DNA from: Aequorivita todarodis
Lineage (GTDB): Bacteria; Bacteroidota; Bacteroidia; Flavobacteriales; Flavobacteriaceae
Direction: 5' to 3'
Length of the DNA: 64,000 bases
Assembly (NCBI RefSeq): GCF_028561335.1
Contig: NZ_JAQQTG010000046.1
Span: 1 to 64,000 of the forward strand
Of the stretch, positions 17,719-26,476 are shown in pieces. Position numbers and translations under genes: made by a program. Each line of letters begins with the position of its first letter. Positions within the stretch are counted from its first letter, which is position 1. The notes under the pieces were generated by a model that saw only the letters and a list, made by a program, of their open reading frames with translations, did no database searches and was not told the origin of the DNA.

Positions 17719-18996
17719 ATGGAAAGCATACAAGCAACAAAACAACGTTTCGGAATAATAGGCAACGACCCCAAACTGAACCGTGCCGTGGAAAAGGCCA
17801 TACAGGTTGCCCCAACGGACATTTCGGTATTGGTTACGGGGGAAAGCGGCGTGGGAAAGGAAAGCATCCCAAAAATAATCCACTCACTCTCGCACCGAAA
17901 GCACGGAAAATACATAGCCGTAAACTGCGGTGCCATACCCGAGGGAACCATAGACAGTGAGCTTTTTGGCCACGAAAAAGGCTCGTTTACGGGCGCTACC
18001 GCAACCCGCAGCGGTTATTTTGAAGTAGCCGACGGCGGAACCATTTTCTTAGATGAAGTAGGTGAGTTACCGCTTCCCACACAAGTTCGTTTGCTGCGAG
18101 TTTTGGAGAATGGTGAATTTTTAAAAGTTGGGTCTTCCGCAGCGCAGAAAACCGATGTGCGCATCGTGGCCGCTACCAACGTAAAAATGGTAGATGCCAT
18201 TGAAAAAGGAAAATTCCGCGAAGACTTGTACTACAGATTGAGCACTGTAGAAATCAATCTGCCACCACTTCGTGAACGGCAGGAAGACATACACTTGCTT
18301 TTCCGAAAATTTGCGGCAGATTTTGCGCAGAAATACAAAATGCCGACCATCCGATTGACGGAGCAAGCAACGGATTTATTGTTGAAATACCGCTGGAGCG
18401 GAAATATCCGCCAATTGCGGAACGTGGCCGAACAGATTTCGGTTTTGGAGCAGAACCGCGAGATTTCATACGAAACCTTGAAGCATTATTTGCCCGATAT
18501 GGGCAGCAATCTTCCCGCAATCGTAAACGCGAAGAAGACCGAAAGCGATTTCAGCAGCGAACGGGAAATTCTTTACAAAGTGCTTTTCGATATGAAACGC
18601 GATGTGAACGACCTTAAAAAACTTACCCTGGAACTGATGAAAACAGGTAATTCAGCAAAAGTGAAGGAAGAAAATTCTTCGCTTATCAATAAAATATATT
18701 CCAAGGAAAACGAAGTGGAAGAGGAATTGGCTTCAATAATTGAAGAGGAAAACAACGGCACACAGACCGATGTTGAAGTTTTCAGCATTCCGGAACACAC
18801 TTCAGAGCCACGAAAGGACAAATACGAATACGCCGAGGAAATTGAGGAAGAAGAAAACCTTTCGCTTCACCAAAAGGAATTGGAGCTCATCAAAAAATCG
18901 CTCGAAAAATACAACGGAAAACGAAAGGATGCCGCGGACGAACTCGGTATTTCGGAAAGAACACTTTATCGGAAAATAAAACAATACGATTTGTGA
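17719..18996 (+). CDS. Sigma-54-interacting transcriptional activator
   Basis: The 425-residue protein has an AAA+ domain directly at the N-terminus, with Walker A GESGVGKE, Walker B GGTIFLDEVGEL, the sigma-54 contact loop GSFTGA and an R-finger region (REDLYYRLS). A C-terminal Fis-type helix-turn-helix ends it (KRKDAADELGISERTLYRKIKQYDL region). It has no receiver, GAF or PAS domain, so control must come from partner proteins or abundance. An acidic linker lies at about 300-380. The ATG at 17719 abuts a repeat, and a TTG at 17701 inside the repeat is less likely. LptE and secG genes follow. Confidence 0.9.
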   Translation: MESIQATKQRFGIIGNDPKLNRAVEKAIQVAPTDISVLVTGESGVGKESIPKIIHSLSHRKHGKYIAVNCGAIPEGTIDSELFGHEKGSFTGATATRSGYFEVADGGTIFLDEVGELPLPTQVRLLRVLENGEFLKVGSSAAQKTDVRIVAATNVKMVDAIEKGKFREDLYYRLSTVEINLPPLRERQEDIHLLFRKFAADFAQKYKMPTIRLTEQATDLLLKYRWSGNIRQLRNVAEQISVLEQNREISYETLKHYLPDMGSNLPAIVNAKKTESDFSSEREILYKVLFDMKRDVNDLKKLTLELMKTGNSAKVKEENSSLINKIYSKENEVEEELASIIEEENNGTQTDVEVFSIPEHTSEPRKDKYEYAEEIEEEENLSLHQKELELIKKSLEKYNGKRKDAADELGISERTLYRKIKQYDL

Positions 18997-19012
18997 TATA
19001 ATTGCGTAGGCT

Positions 19013-19062
19013 CGCGATTTATCGCGTGTTTCAGAGTTAAGTGTTAAGTGTTAAGTGTTTAA
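19013..19062. repeat. CGCGAT hairpin followed by GTTAAGT heptamer array
   Basis: CGCGAT-TT-ATCGCG (19013-19026) is a perfect small hairpin. It is followed by three copies of the 7-base unit GTTAAGT and a variant GTTTAAGT (about 19037-19062), ending 18 bases before the lipoprotein start codon. Confidence 0.65.
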
Positions 19063-19079
19063 GTAATAAAATAAGGGAG

Positions 19080-19592
19080 ATGCCGAAAATATTTTCAATT
19101 TTAGTTTTTTTAATTTCTGCATTGCTGTTGCAAGGCTGCGGCCCCTACTCCTTTACCGGGGCCGATATAAATTACAGCACCACAAAAACGGTACAGGTAA
19201 ATTATTTTCAAAACAATGCGCCCATTGTTGAACCCGGAATTGCACGCGATTTTACACAGAAATTACAGGACCTGCTATTGAACCAAACCAGTCTGGACCT
19301 CGTGAACAACAGCGGCGATTTGGTTTACGAAGGCGAAATAACACAATACTATATTGCGCCAATTACCGCAACATCAAATAGTACCGCGGCACAAAACAGG
19401 TTAACAATAAGTATAAACGTTCGCTTCTTCAACACAAAAGACCCTTTGAAAGATTTTGAGCAACCGTTTAGTTTTTACTATGATTATCCCGGCCAAACGC
19501 AATTGACAGGCTCCAAACTGGATGCCGCGGTGGATATTATTTTTGAACGTTTGACGCAGGATATTTTTAACAAATCGCTTGCAAACTGGTAA
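19080..19592 (+). CDS. LptE-like lipoprotein (LPS assembly)
   Basis: The 170-residue protein starts at MPKIFSILVFLISALLL with a lipobox LLQGC, so it is a lipoprotein. The segments TVQVNYFQNNAPIVEPG and RLTISINVRFFN match the LptE family of Bacteroidota. LptE plugs the LptD barrel that places lipopolysaccharide in the outer leaflet. A longer form from 19041 would put hydrophilic residues and part of the heptamer array before the signal peptide and is unlikely. It follows the sigma-54 activator and precedes the TPR protein on the same strand. Confidence 0.8.
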   Translation: MPKIFSILVFLISALLLQGCGPYSFTGADINYSTTKTVQVNYFQNNAPIVEPGIARDFTQKLQDLLLNQTSLDLVNNSGDLVYEGEITQYYIAPITATSNSTAAQNRLTISINVRFFNTKDPLKDFEQPFSFYYDYPGQTQLTGSKLDAAVDIIFERLTQDIFNKSLANW

Positions 19593-19600
19593 ATTTGAAT

Positions 19601-19652
19601 GGCCCCAGCCCTAAAGGGCATAAATGGAAATCTCCCCTTTAGGGGCTGGGGG
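19601..19652. repeat. CCCCAGCCCTAAAGGGC / CCCCTTTAGGGGCTGGGG element
   Basis: Two facing C-rich/G-rich units, GGCCCCAGCCCTAAAGGGC and CTCCCCTTTAGGGGCTGGGG, can pair with themselves and with each other over the distance between them. It belongs to the family described at 17571-17717. Confidence 0.65.
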
Positions 19653-19666
19653 AAAAATACGAAATA

Positions 19667-19715
19667 TTGAATTTTGAATCTTGAATTTTGAATCTTGAAT
19701 CTTGAATCTTGAATC
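19667..19715. repeat. Seven tandem copies of TTGAATC/TTGAATT
   Basis: Seven uninterrupted 7-base units (five TTGAATC, two TTGAATT) run from 19667 to 19715, and TTGAAAA follows. The TTG of the last unit (19709) is the first possible start codon of the next gene, so the array forms that gene's leader and its first residues. Confidence 0.85.
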
Positions 19716-20608
19716 TTGAAAACTACACATATCTCCTCGCCAATCCACAGAAAATAACGTCTGCGGACTTATCGGCGTTGGAATCAATCATTCAAAAATA
19801 TCCGTATTTCCAAAGTGCGCGTGCCCTTCAACTGAAAGGATTGAAAAACCAGGACAGTTTTCTATATAACGATGCACTAAAACTTACCGCCGCCCACACC
19901 ACAGACCGCGACATCCTCTTTGAATACATAACTTCGGAAAAGTTCATTCAGAATGAAATTTCGCAAACCATTCTACAGCACGATGCTTCGGTGGAAGAAA
20001 TTAAAGTGATTTCCGAAAATGTTTCGGAGCAGATCAGCCTTGAAATAGACAGGCAACTAAAGGCCGAAATGCAAAAGGCGGAAGATATTCTGAATCCGGA
20101 GCTTTTCCAAAGAAAAGTTGCATCTGTATCCAATTTGGTTGAGAAGATTGAGAAAAAACCCGAAGAAATACTGCAACCGGACAAACCTTTGGAATTTACC
20201 AAAACCGACACCCACTCCTTCGCAGAATGGTTGAAACTGACAAAGGCAAAGCCTATTGAACGAAATGAAGACATTTCCACCGAAAAAAATGATGAAGCGC
20301 AAAAAGATGACAGGGAGCGAAAATTTGAGTTGATAGACAAGTTTATCCAAGAACGTCCAAAAATAATTCCCCCGGATATAGAAAACAATATCCAAAAAGA
20401 AGAGCCAAAAAAACCGCTTCCATCTTTTCAACAAACGTCAGATGCACTAATGACGGAGACTTTGGCGAAAGTTTACCTGCAACAAAAGAACTATAAAAAA
20501 GCAATTCAGGCATATAAAATTTTAATTTTGAAAAATCCCGAAAAAAGTGGTTTCTTTGCAGACCAAATTCGGACAATAGAAAAATTGATTAATTCAGAAC
20601 AATCATGA
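19709..20608 (+). CDS. TPR-containing conserved flavobacterial protein
   Basis: The 299-residue protein has no signal peptide. It has an N-terminal helical part (DLSALESIIQKYPYFQSARAL), a charged low-complexity middle, and one clear C-terminal TPR unit (ETLAKVYLQQKNYKKAIQAYKILILKNP). No ATG exists near the expected start, and a TGA closes the frame at 19703-19705, so initiation must use the TTG at 19709 or another rare codon. Its stop overlaps the secG start (ATGA), so the two are translationally coupled. The function is unknown; TPR units suggest protein binding. Confidence 0.75.
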   Translation: MNLENYTYLLANPQKITSADLSALESIIQKYPYFQSARALQLKGLKNQDSFLYNDALKLTAAHTTDRDILFEYITSEKFIQNEISQTILQHDASVEEIKVISENVSEQISLEIDRQLKAEMQKAEDILNPELFQRKVASVSNLVEKIEKKPEEILQPDKPLEFTKTDTHSFAEWLKLTKAKPIERNEDISTEKNDEAQKDDRERKFELIDKFIQERPKIIPPDIENNIQKEEPKKPLPSFQQTSDALMTETLAKVYLQQKNYKKAIQAYKILILKNPEKSGFFADQIRTIEKLINSEQS

Positions 20609-20937
20609 GTACGTTTACAATATTCTTAATTTTAATAATGATAGTGGCCTTTTTATTGGTCATAGTTATAATGGTCCAGAACCCAAAGGGCGGCGGACTT
20701 TCATCGTCTTTCGGCGGTGGCGGAGGCGCGCAGATTGGCGGCGTTCAGAAAACCAGCGACTTTCTCGATAAAAGTACTTGGACGCTTGCAACCATTATGT
20801 TGGCGTTGATTTTGTTTTCCAATGTTTTTATAATGGGCGGCAACACCGTACAGTCAAAAACTTTTGACGAGAGCGCAGTTCCAGCGGTTCCAACTACCGA
20901 AACTCCTGCACCAACCGCAACTGACACCACAAATTAA
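20605..20937 (+). CDS. secG: SecG, protein translocase subunit
   Basis: The 110-residue protein has two membrane helices (about 1-24 and 52-72) with the family's glycine-rich turn between them (NPKGGGLSSSFGGGGG). SecG assists SecYE in protein export. The C-terminal tail is rich in Thr, Pro and Ala. Its ATG overlaps the TGA of the TPR gene, and a strong terminator follows. Confidence 0.93.
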   Translation: MSTFTIFLILIMIVAFLLVIVIMVQNPKGGGLSSSFGGGGGAQIGGVQKTSDFLDKSTWTLATIMLALILFSNVFIMGGNTVQSKTFDESAVPAVPTTETPAPTATDTTN

Positions 20938-20960
20938 TTAATAGCTACAATATTTTTTTA

Positions 20961-20990
20961 AAATGCCAGCTTTTTCGAGCTGGCATTTTT
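20961..20990. terminator. Bidirectional terminator after secG
   Basis: AAATGCCAGCT (20961-20971) pairs with AGCTGGCATTT (20978-20988) around a 6-base loop, and T-runs lie on both strands. It serves secG and the convergent gene ending at 21003. Confidence 0.85.
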
Positions 20991-21002
20991 GTTAGAGCCT
21001 TT

Positions 21003-21548
21003 TCAGTTCTGTGATTTTTCGGGATGAAAATTCCATTGAAAGAAGGGACCGACCGCTATTATACTACTGGCCCCGTTAACATTGCCGTGAATCTGGACTC
21101 CCAGATTGAATACTTTTCCGTGCCTAAAACGAAGCCGTCCCTGGAGCGGGAACCCAAGAGTCTTCTCATCTACATAGCCTTTTTGACGCCTGTCCGGATT
21201 GCGTGTTTTAAAATGAAGGTATCCCACTCCTCCAAATAAATCGATAGCTATACTTCTGCCTGCCATAAACTCCCTTCCGTACATGAGGTCATAACTATAA
21301 TAATTGTCCTGGTAGGAAGTCCAGATATCTACTTCGGCAGCTGCCATAACGGACGCTTTTAATATATGCCCGTCTATGGCAAATGCCAAATCCAAATTGA
21401 CCATAAAGCCTGTGGCATTGTTTCCGCTGTAGAAATTGGGCGACAAAGAGGTGCTGTGAAATTTAAACCGTTGTTCGTTTTCCTGTCCAAAATGGCTCCG
21501 TGGGCATAACAGAATAATAAATAAAATATAATATTTGGCAATTTTCAT
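21003..21548 (-). CDS. Small outer-membrane beta-barrel-like protein
   Basis: The 181-residue protein has a signal peptide (MKIAKYYILFIILLC... to HFGQ). The rest consists of short amphipathic strands with aromatic ends, such as HILKASVMAAAEVDIW and GRLRFRHGKVFNLGVQIHG, ending in a strand with FFQWNF. This suggests a small outer-membrane barrel. No family is recognised with confidence. It is convergent with secG and divergent from groES. Confidence 0.5.
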   Translation of the reverse strand: MKIAKYYILFIILLCPRSHFGQENEQRFKFHSTSLSPNFYSGNNATGFMVNLDLAFAIDGHILKASVMAAAEVDIWTSYQDNYYSYDLMYGREFMAGRSIAIDLFGGVGYLHFKTRNPDRRQKGYVDEKTLGFPLQGRLRFRHGKVFNLGVQIHGNVNGASSIIAVGPFFQWNFHPEKSQN

Positions 21549-21641
21549 TTTTCCAATGGTTTTTCAATGAAAAATAAAGAAACAAGACATCCTATACTAT
21601 GATTATAATCATATCTACCGGTCCTAAGAAAAAAACTTCTG

Positions 21642-21686
21642 CCAAGCTGACATTTTAATTATGAAAACTGTCAGTTTATGGGCAGT
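21642..21686. promoter_or_regulatory. Dyad upstream of groES, candidate activator site
   Basis: CTGACA (21647-21652) and TGTCAG (21669-21674) form an inverted repeat. It is flanked by a weaker outer pair, CTGCC (about 21640) and GGCAG (21681-21685). Together they make a two-tiered dyad just before the sigma-54-like promoter, where an enhancer-binding protein could sit. Confidence 0.45.
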
Positions 21687-21700
21687 GGCACAATTTCTGC
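21686..21700 (+). promoter_or_regulatory. Sigma-54-like promoter of groESL
   Basis: TGGCAC-N5-CTGC places GG at 21687-21688 and GC at 21699-21700, exactly 12 bases apart as for the -24/-12 elements of RpoN promoters. It has one mismatch to the TGGCAC-N5-TTGC consensus. Transcription would start near 21712, about 95 bases before groES. Confidence 0.5.
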
Positions 21701-21751
21701 CAATTAGGATTCAAACATTTGAACATAAGTTTAACTAAAAGATTCCCACCG

Positions 21752-21782
21752 AAGTTTATCCTGAGCGATAGCTGAAGGGTGG
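21752..21782. repeat. TTTATCCTGAGCG-type interspersed repeat, copy 2
   Basis: GTTTATCCTGAGCGATA then GCTGAAGGGTGGGAAT is closely related to 6432-6462. It lies inside the predicted groES leader, 24 bases before the start codon, and could fold in the mRNA. Confidence 0.6.
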
Positions 21783-21806
21783 GAATTATAAAATTAAAAT
21801 TTTATT

Positions 21807-22082
21807 ATGGCATTAAAAATTCAACCACTTGCAGATCGCGTTTTGGTTCAGCCGCAAGAGGCAGAAACCAAGACCGCATCGGGTATTTACATTCCAGACT
21901 CCGCAAAGGAAAAACCGCAACAAGGCAAAGTAGTAGCTGTTGGCAAAGGCAAAGAAGACCACAAAATGACCGTAAAGGTTGGCGATACCGTTCTTTACGG
22001 AAAATACTCCGGCAGCGAATTGAAATTTGATGGCAAAGACTATCTCATCATGCGCGAGGATGATATTCTCGCGATAATTTAA
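21807..22082 (+). CDS. groES: GroES, co-chaperonin 10
   Basis: The 91-residue protein has the Cpn10 opening [16 protein letters not shown], the mobile loop that docks on GroEL ([18 protein letters not shown]) and the roof segment near [12 protein letters not shown]. GroES caps the GroEL cage during ATP-driven folding. It is followed by groEL after a 119-base gap that holds a terminator-like hairpin. A longer frame at 21779 is in another phase and is not a gene. Confidence 0.97.
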   Translation: MALKIQPLADRVLVQPQEAETKTASGIYIPDSAKEKPQQGKVVAVGKGKEDHKMTVKVGDTVLYGKYSGSELKFDGKDYLIMREDDILAII

Positions 22083-22089
22083 ATTCCAT

Positions 22090-22113
22090 CCCGATAGCTA
22101 TCGGGGTTTTTTT
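22090..22113 (+). terminator. CCCGATAGCTATCGGG palindrome plus T-run between groES and groEL
   Basis: The perfect 16-bp palindrome CCCGATAGCTATCGGG (22090-22105) is followed by G and seven T (22107-22113). This is the form of an intrinsic terminator and would reduce read-through from groES into groEL. The same palindrome is a repeat known in many Bacteroidota. Confidence 0.65.
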
Positions 22114-22150
22114 AAAATTTCTTGAAATAGGACAAAAATTGAATTCATAA

Positions 22151-23839
<1,689 letters not shown>

Positions 23840-23846
23840 TATCGTT

Positions 23847-23971
23847 GAGCCAAGGCATGCCTTGGCTGTACGGGAGCCAGGGCACGCCTTGGCTATACGG
23901 GAGCCAGGGCATGCCTTGGCTGTGCGAAATCCAAGGCCAGCTTAGCTGGGAGCCGGGGCATGCCTTGGCGC
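23847..23971. repeat. 27-bp palindromic tandem repeat array behind groEL
   Basis: Units begin at 23847, 23874 and 23901 with a 27-bp period (GAGCCAAGGC...). A diverged 22-bp unit follows, and a last copy begins at 23950. Each good unit carries a self-complementary core; the first is the perfect 18-bp palindrome GCCAAGGCATGCCTTGGC (23849-23866). It is much more GC-rich than the surroundings. Confidence 0.85.
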
Positions 23972-23983
23972 AAGAAAATGATA

Positions 23984-24016
23984 AAACCCCAAAGGTCTTT
24001 AAGACCTTTGGGGTTT
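23984..24016. terminator. Perfect 33-bp hairpin, terminator of groEL and of the M28 peptidase gene
   Basis: AAACCCCAAAGGTCTT (23984-23999) pairs perfectly with AAGACCTTTGGGGTTT (24001-24016) around a single T. It lies between convergent genes and has a T-run on each strand. Confidence 0.8.
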
Positions 24017-24039
24017 ACTTTTTAGTGATTTCTATTTTT

Positions 24040-25269
24040 TTAAAAGGTAACCTCCACCATTATCGGTTCCCCATTTCGTTCTATGGTAACATTCACAGTC
24101 TGTCCCTTTTCAAATTTTGAAAGGCTTTTCATATAGCTCATCATATCGGTTACTTCATAATCGCCCATTTTTATTACGATGTCGCCTTTTTGAAGTCCGG
24201 CTTTTTGTGCGGGACGGTCTTCGCTGATGCCGTCAATCCGCATTCCTTTTCCGCTGAAAAGATAGTCAGGTACTACACCCAATGTAACTTTAAAGTCGGG
24301 GACCACTTCACTCTCGTTTTTGGTTTTTTTAAAGGCAAGTTTCGGCTGACTGTCCAAATCTTTTATAATGCTGAAAATATAATTTGAAACTGTTTCCATC
24401 CCTTCAAAATTTACCTTTTCGGTATCATCGCTCGGTTTGTGGTAATCTTCATGCTGTCCAGTGAAAAAGTGCAGCACGGGAATATCGGCCAAATAGAACG
24501 AAGTGTGGTCGCTCGGGCCTACGCCACTTTCGTTTTCCGCAATGTTTAAATCGCCTGCGTTGGCGTTTACCACCTGCTTGAAAATAGGCGAAGTACCCAC
24601 GCCATAAACCGCCAAGGTATTTTCAGAATTCAACCTTCCCACCATATCCATATTCAGCATATAGGTTACTTTTTTGGTGTCGATGGTCGGGTTTTTTACG
24701 AAATAATTTGAACCCAGCAAACCCTCTTCTTCCCCCGAAAAAGCAATAAAAAGATAATTATTTTTCTTGGGCGAATCTTTCTTTTGAAGCGAATCTGCCA
24801 AATGAAGCATCATAGCCACGCCGCTCGCGTTATCGTCCGCGCCGTTGTGGATTGCTTCTCCTTCGCGGTAGAGCGAACCTTCGCCGCCCATTCCCATATG
24901 GTCGTAATGCGCGCCGATAACAACTGTATTTTCGGCATTATTATCTAAATAACCGATTACATTTTCTCCCGTTTGGGTGCTATCTGTCGCTTCGGATGTA
25001 AACTCGGCTTCCTGATGTGGGTTATTGCTCGCCTTAAACGTGAATTTTTGAAAATAGCCGTCGGTTCCTTTCGGCTGCAATCCTAAGTCTTTAAATCTTT
25101 TCGCAATATATTCCGCAGCTTTCTTTTCGTCTTCGGAACCCGTTTTTCTTCCCTTGAGACTGTCATTCGCCAAAACGGCAACGTCTTCTTTCATCGTTAC
25201 CGATTTCACCTTTGTTTCCTTGCATGAAAAAACAAGCATTGCCAGAAATAGCACTAAAATTGTACGCAT
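24040..25269 (-). CDS. M28 family zinc aminopeptidase with C-terminal PDZ domain, lipoprotein
   Basis: The 409-residue protein begins MRTILVLFLAMLVFSC, a lipoprotein signal. The M28 domain shows zinc and catalytic motifs GAHYDHMG, ADDNASGVA, FSGEEEGLLGS, DMVGR and SDHTSF. A PDZ domain follows at about 330-409 (RPAQKAGLQKGDIVIKMG). It should trim N-terminal residues from peptides at the cell envelope. A longer start at 25287 would put MHKSND before the signal peptide and overlap the divergent gene's promoter. It is divergent from the TolB-like gene. Confidence 0.9.
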   Translation of the reverse strand: MRTILVLFLAMLVFSCKETKVKSVTMKEDVAVLANDSLKGRKTGSEDEKKAAEYIAKRFKDLGLQPKGTDGYFQKFTFKASNNPHQEAEFTSEATDSTQTGENVIGYLDNNAENTVVIGAHYDHMGMGGEGSLYREGEAIHNGADDNASGVAMMLHLADSLQKKDSPKKNNYLFIAFSGEEEGLLGSNYFVKNPTIDTKKVTYMLNMDMVGRLNSENTLAVYGVGTSPIFKQVVNANAGDLNIAENESGVGPSDHTSFYLADIPVLHFFTGQHEDYHKPSDDTEKVNFEGMETVSNYIFSIIKDLDSQPKLAFKKTKNESEVVPDFKVTLGVVPDYLFSGKGMRIDGISEDRPAQKAGLQKGDIVIKMGDYEVTDMMSYMKSLSKFEKGQTVNVTIERNGEPIMVEVTF

Positions 25270-25274
25270 ATCAT

Positions 25275-25282
25275 TACTTTTG
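25275..25282 (+). promoter_or_regulatory. -7 box of the TolB-like lipoprotein gene
   Basis: TACTTTTG matches TAnnTTTG and lies 17 bases before the ATG at 25300. The upstream ATG-like start at 25282 would fall in the box itself, so 25300 is preferred. No good -33 TTG is seen. Confidence 0.45.
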
Positions 25283-25299
25283 TGCAAAAGTACATTAAA

Positions 25300-26427
25300 A
25301 TGAAATTATTCTATACGCTAATCATTGTTTCCGTTTTTGCGGGTTGTAAAAATGAAGTGAAGGAAACTTCAAAAGAATCAAGTACAGAAACCACAAAAAC
25401 GGCAAAGGCGGTTCTCGACCCACAAACAAAGGATACTTTAATTTACCCCGAGGAAAAACACTTCAAAAACATCCGGCAAGTAACTTTTGGCGGCGATAAC
25501 GCCGAGGCCTATTGGAGTTTTGACGACAGCATGCTGGTTTTCCAGAGCAACTATAAAAATTGGGGCGTGAGCTGCGACCAAATGTTTTTGATGCAGGCCG
25601 ACGAAACATTTAAAGACCAAAAGCCGCCGATGGTAAGCACCGGAAAAGGCCGCACCACTTGCAGTTATTTTATGCCGGACGGCAAACACATCCTCTACGG
25701 GAGCACGCATTTAAAAGACGAAAACTGTCCCGAAGTTCCACTGAAAAGGGAAGGAAAATATGTATGGCCGGTGTATGACAGCTTCGATATTTTCGTTGCT
25801 GATTTGGAGGGAAACATCACAGCCCAACTAACCAATGAACCTGGTTACGATGCCGAGGCCACCGTTTCGCCCAAAGGCGATAAGATTGTTTTTACCTCCA
25901 TGCGCAGTGGCGATTTAGAGCTTTACACCATGGATATTGACGGAAAGAACGTAAAGCAGATTACTAACGAATTGGGCTATGACGGCGGCGCATTCTTTTC
26001 ACCCGACGGTTCAAAATTGATTTTCCGTGCTTCCCGCCCAAAAACCGAAGCGGAAATAAAGGAATACAAGGATTTGCTCGCCCAAGGTTTGGTACAACCT
26101 ACGGAAATGGAGCTTTTTATCTGTAATGCAGACGGCAGCGAACTGCGTCAATTGACGCATTTGGGCAATGCCAATTGGGCACCGTTCTTCCACCCTTCAG
26201 GGGAAAAAATATTGTTTTCCAGCAATTTTGAGGCGGAACGGGGATTTCCTTTCAATCTATATTTGATTGATATTGATGGAAAGAATCTGGAGCGCGTTAC
26301 CCACGGCAGAACCTTTGATGCTTTCCCTGTATTTTCCAACGATGGAAAAAAATTGGCATTTTCTTCAAACAGAAATAACGGCGGCGGGCACGATACCAAC
26401 CTGTTTATTGCAGAATGGCAGGACTGA
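25300..26427 (+). CDS. TolB-like beta-propeller lipoprotein
   Basis: The 375-residue protein starts MKLFYTLIIVSVFAGC, a lipoprotein signal with the cysteine at about residue 16. The body contains repeated WD40-like/TolB propeller units: ATVSPKGDKIVFTSMRSGDLELYTMDIDG, GAFFSPDGSKLIFRASRP, PFFHPSGEKILFSSN and PVFSNDGKKLAFSSNRN. Such propellers bind proteins or act next to peptidases. Divergence from an M28 peptidase gene makes a shared peptide-handling role possible, but that is inference. Confidence 0.85.
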   Translation: MKLFYTLIIVSVFAGCKNEVKETSKESSTETTKTAKAVLDPQTKDTLIYPEEKHFKNIRQVTFGGDNAEAYWSFDDSMLVFQSNYKNWGVSCDQMFLMQADETFKDQKPPMVSTGKGRTTCSYFMPDGKHILYGSTHLKDENCPEVPLKREGKYVWPVYDSFDIFVADLEGNITAQLTNEPGYDAEATVSPKGDKIVFTSMRSGDLELYTMDIDGKNVKQITNELGYDGGAFFSPDGSKLIFRASRPKTEAEIKEYKDLLAQGLVQPTEMELFICNADGSELRQLTHLGNANWAPFFHPSGEKILFSSNFEAERGFPFNLYLIDIDGKNLERVTHGRTFDAFPVFSNDGKKLAFSSNRNNGGGHDTNLFIAEWQD

Positions 26428-26476
26428 ATTGATTACCGATTGACGATTATAGATTTTTGATTTAATGCTTAAATAG

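Noticed and set aside
23845-24120. A 91-codon frame of 9-residue repeats (SQGMPWLYG type) behind groEL.
   Set aside because: It begins at a TTG in the palindromic array and runs into the M28 gene on the other strand. The repeats come from the 27-bp period, not from selection on protein.
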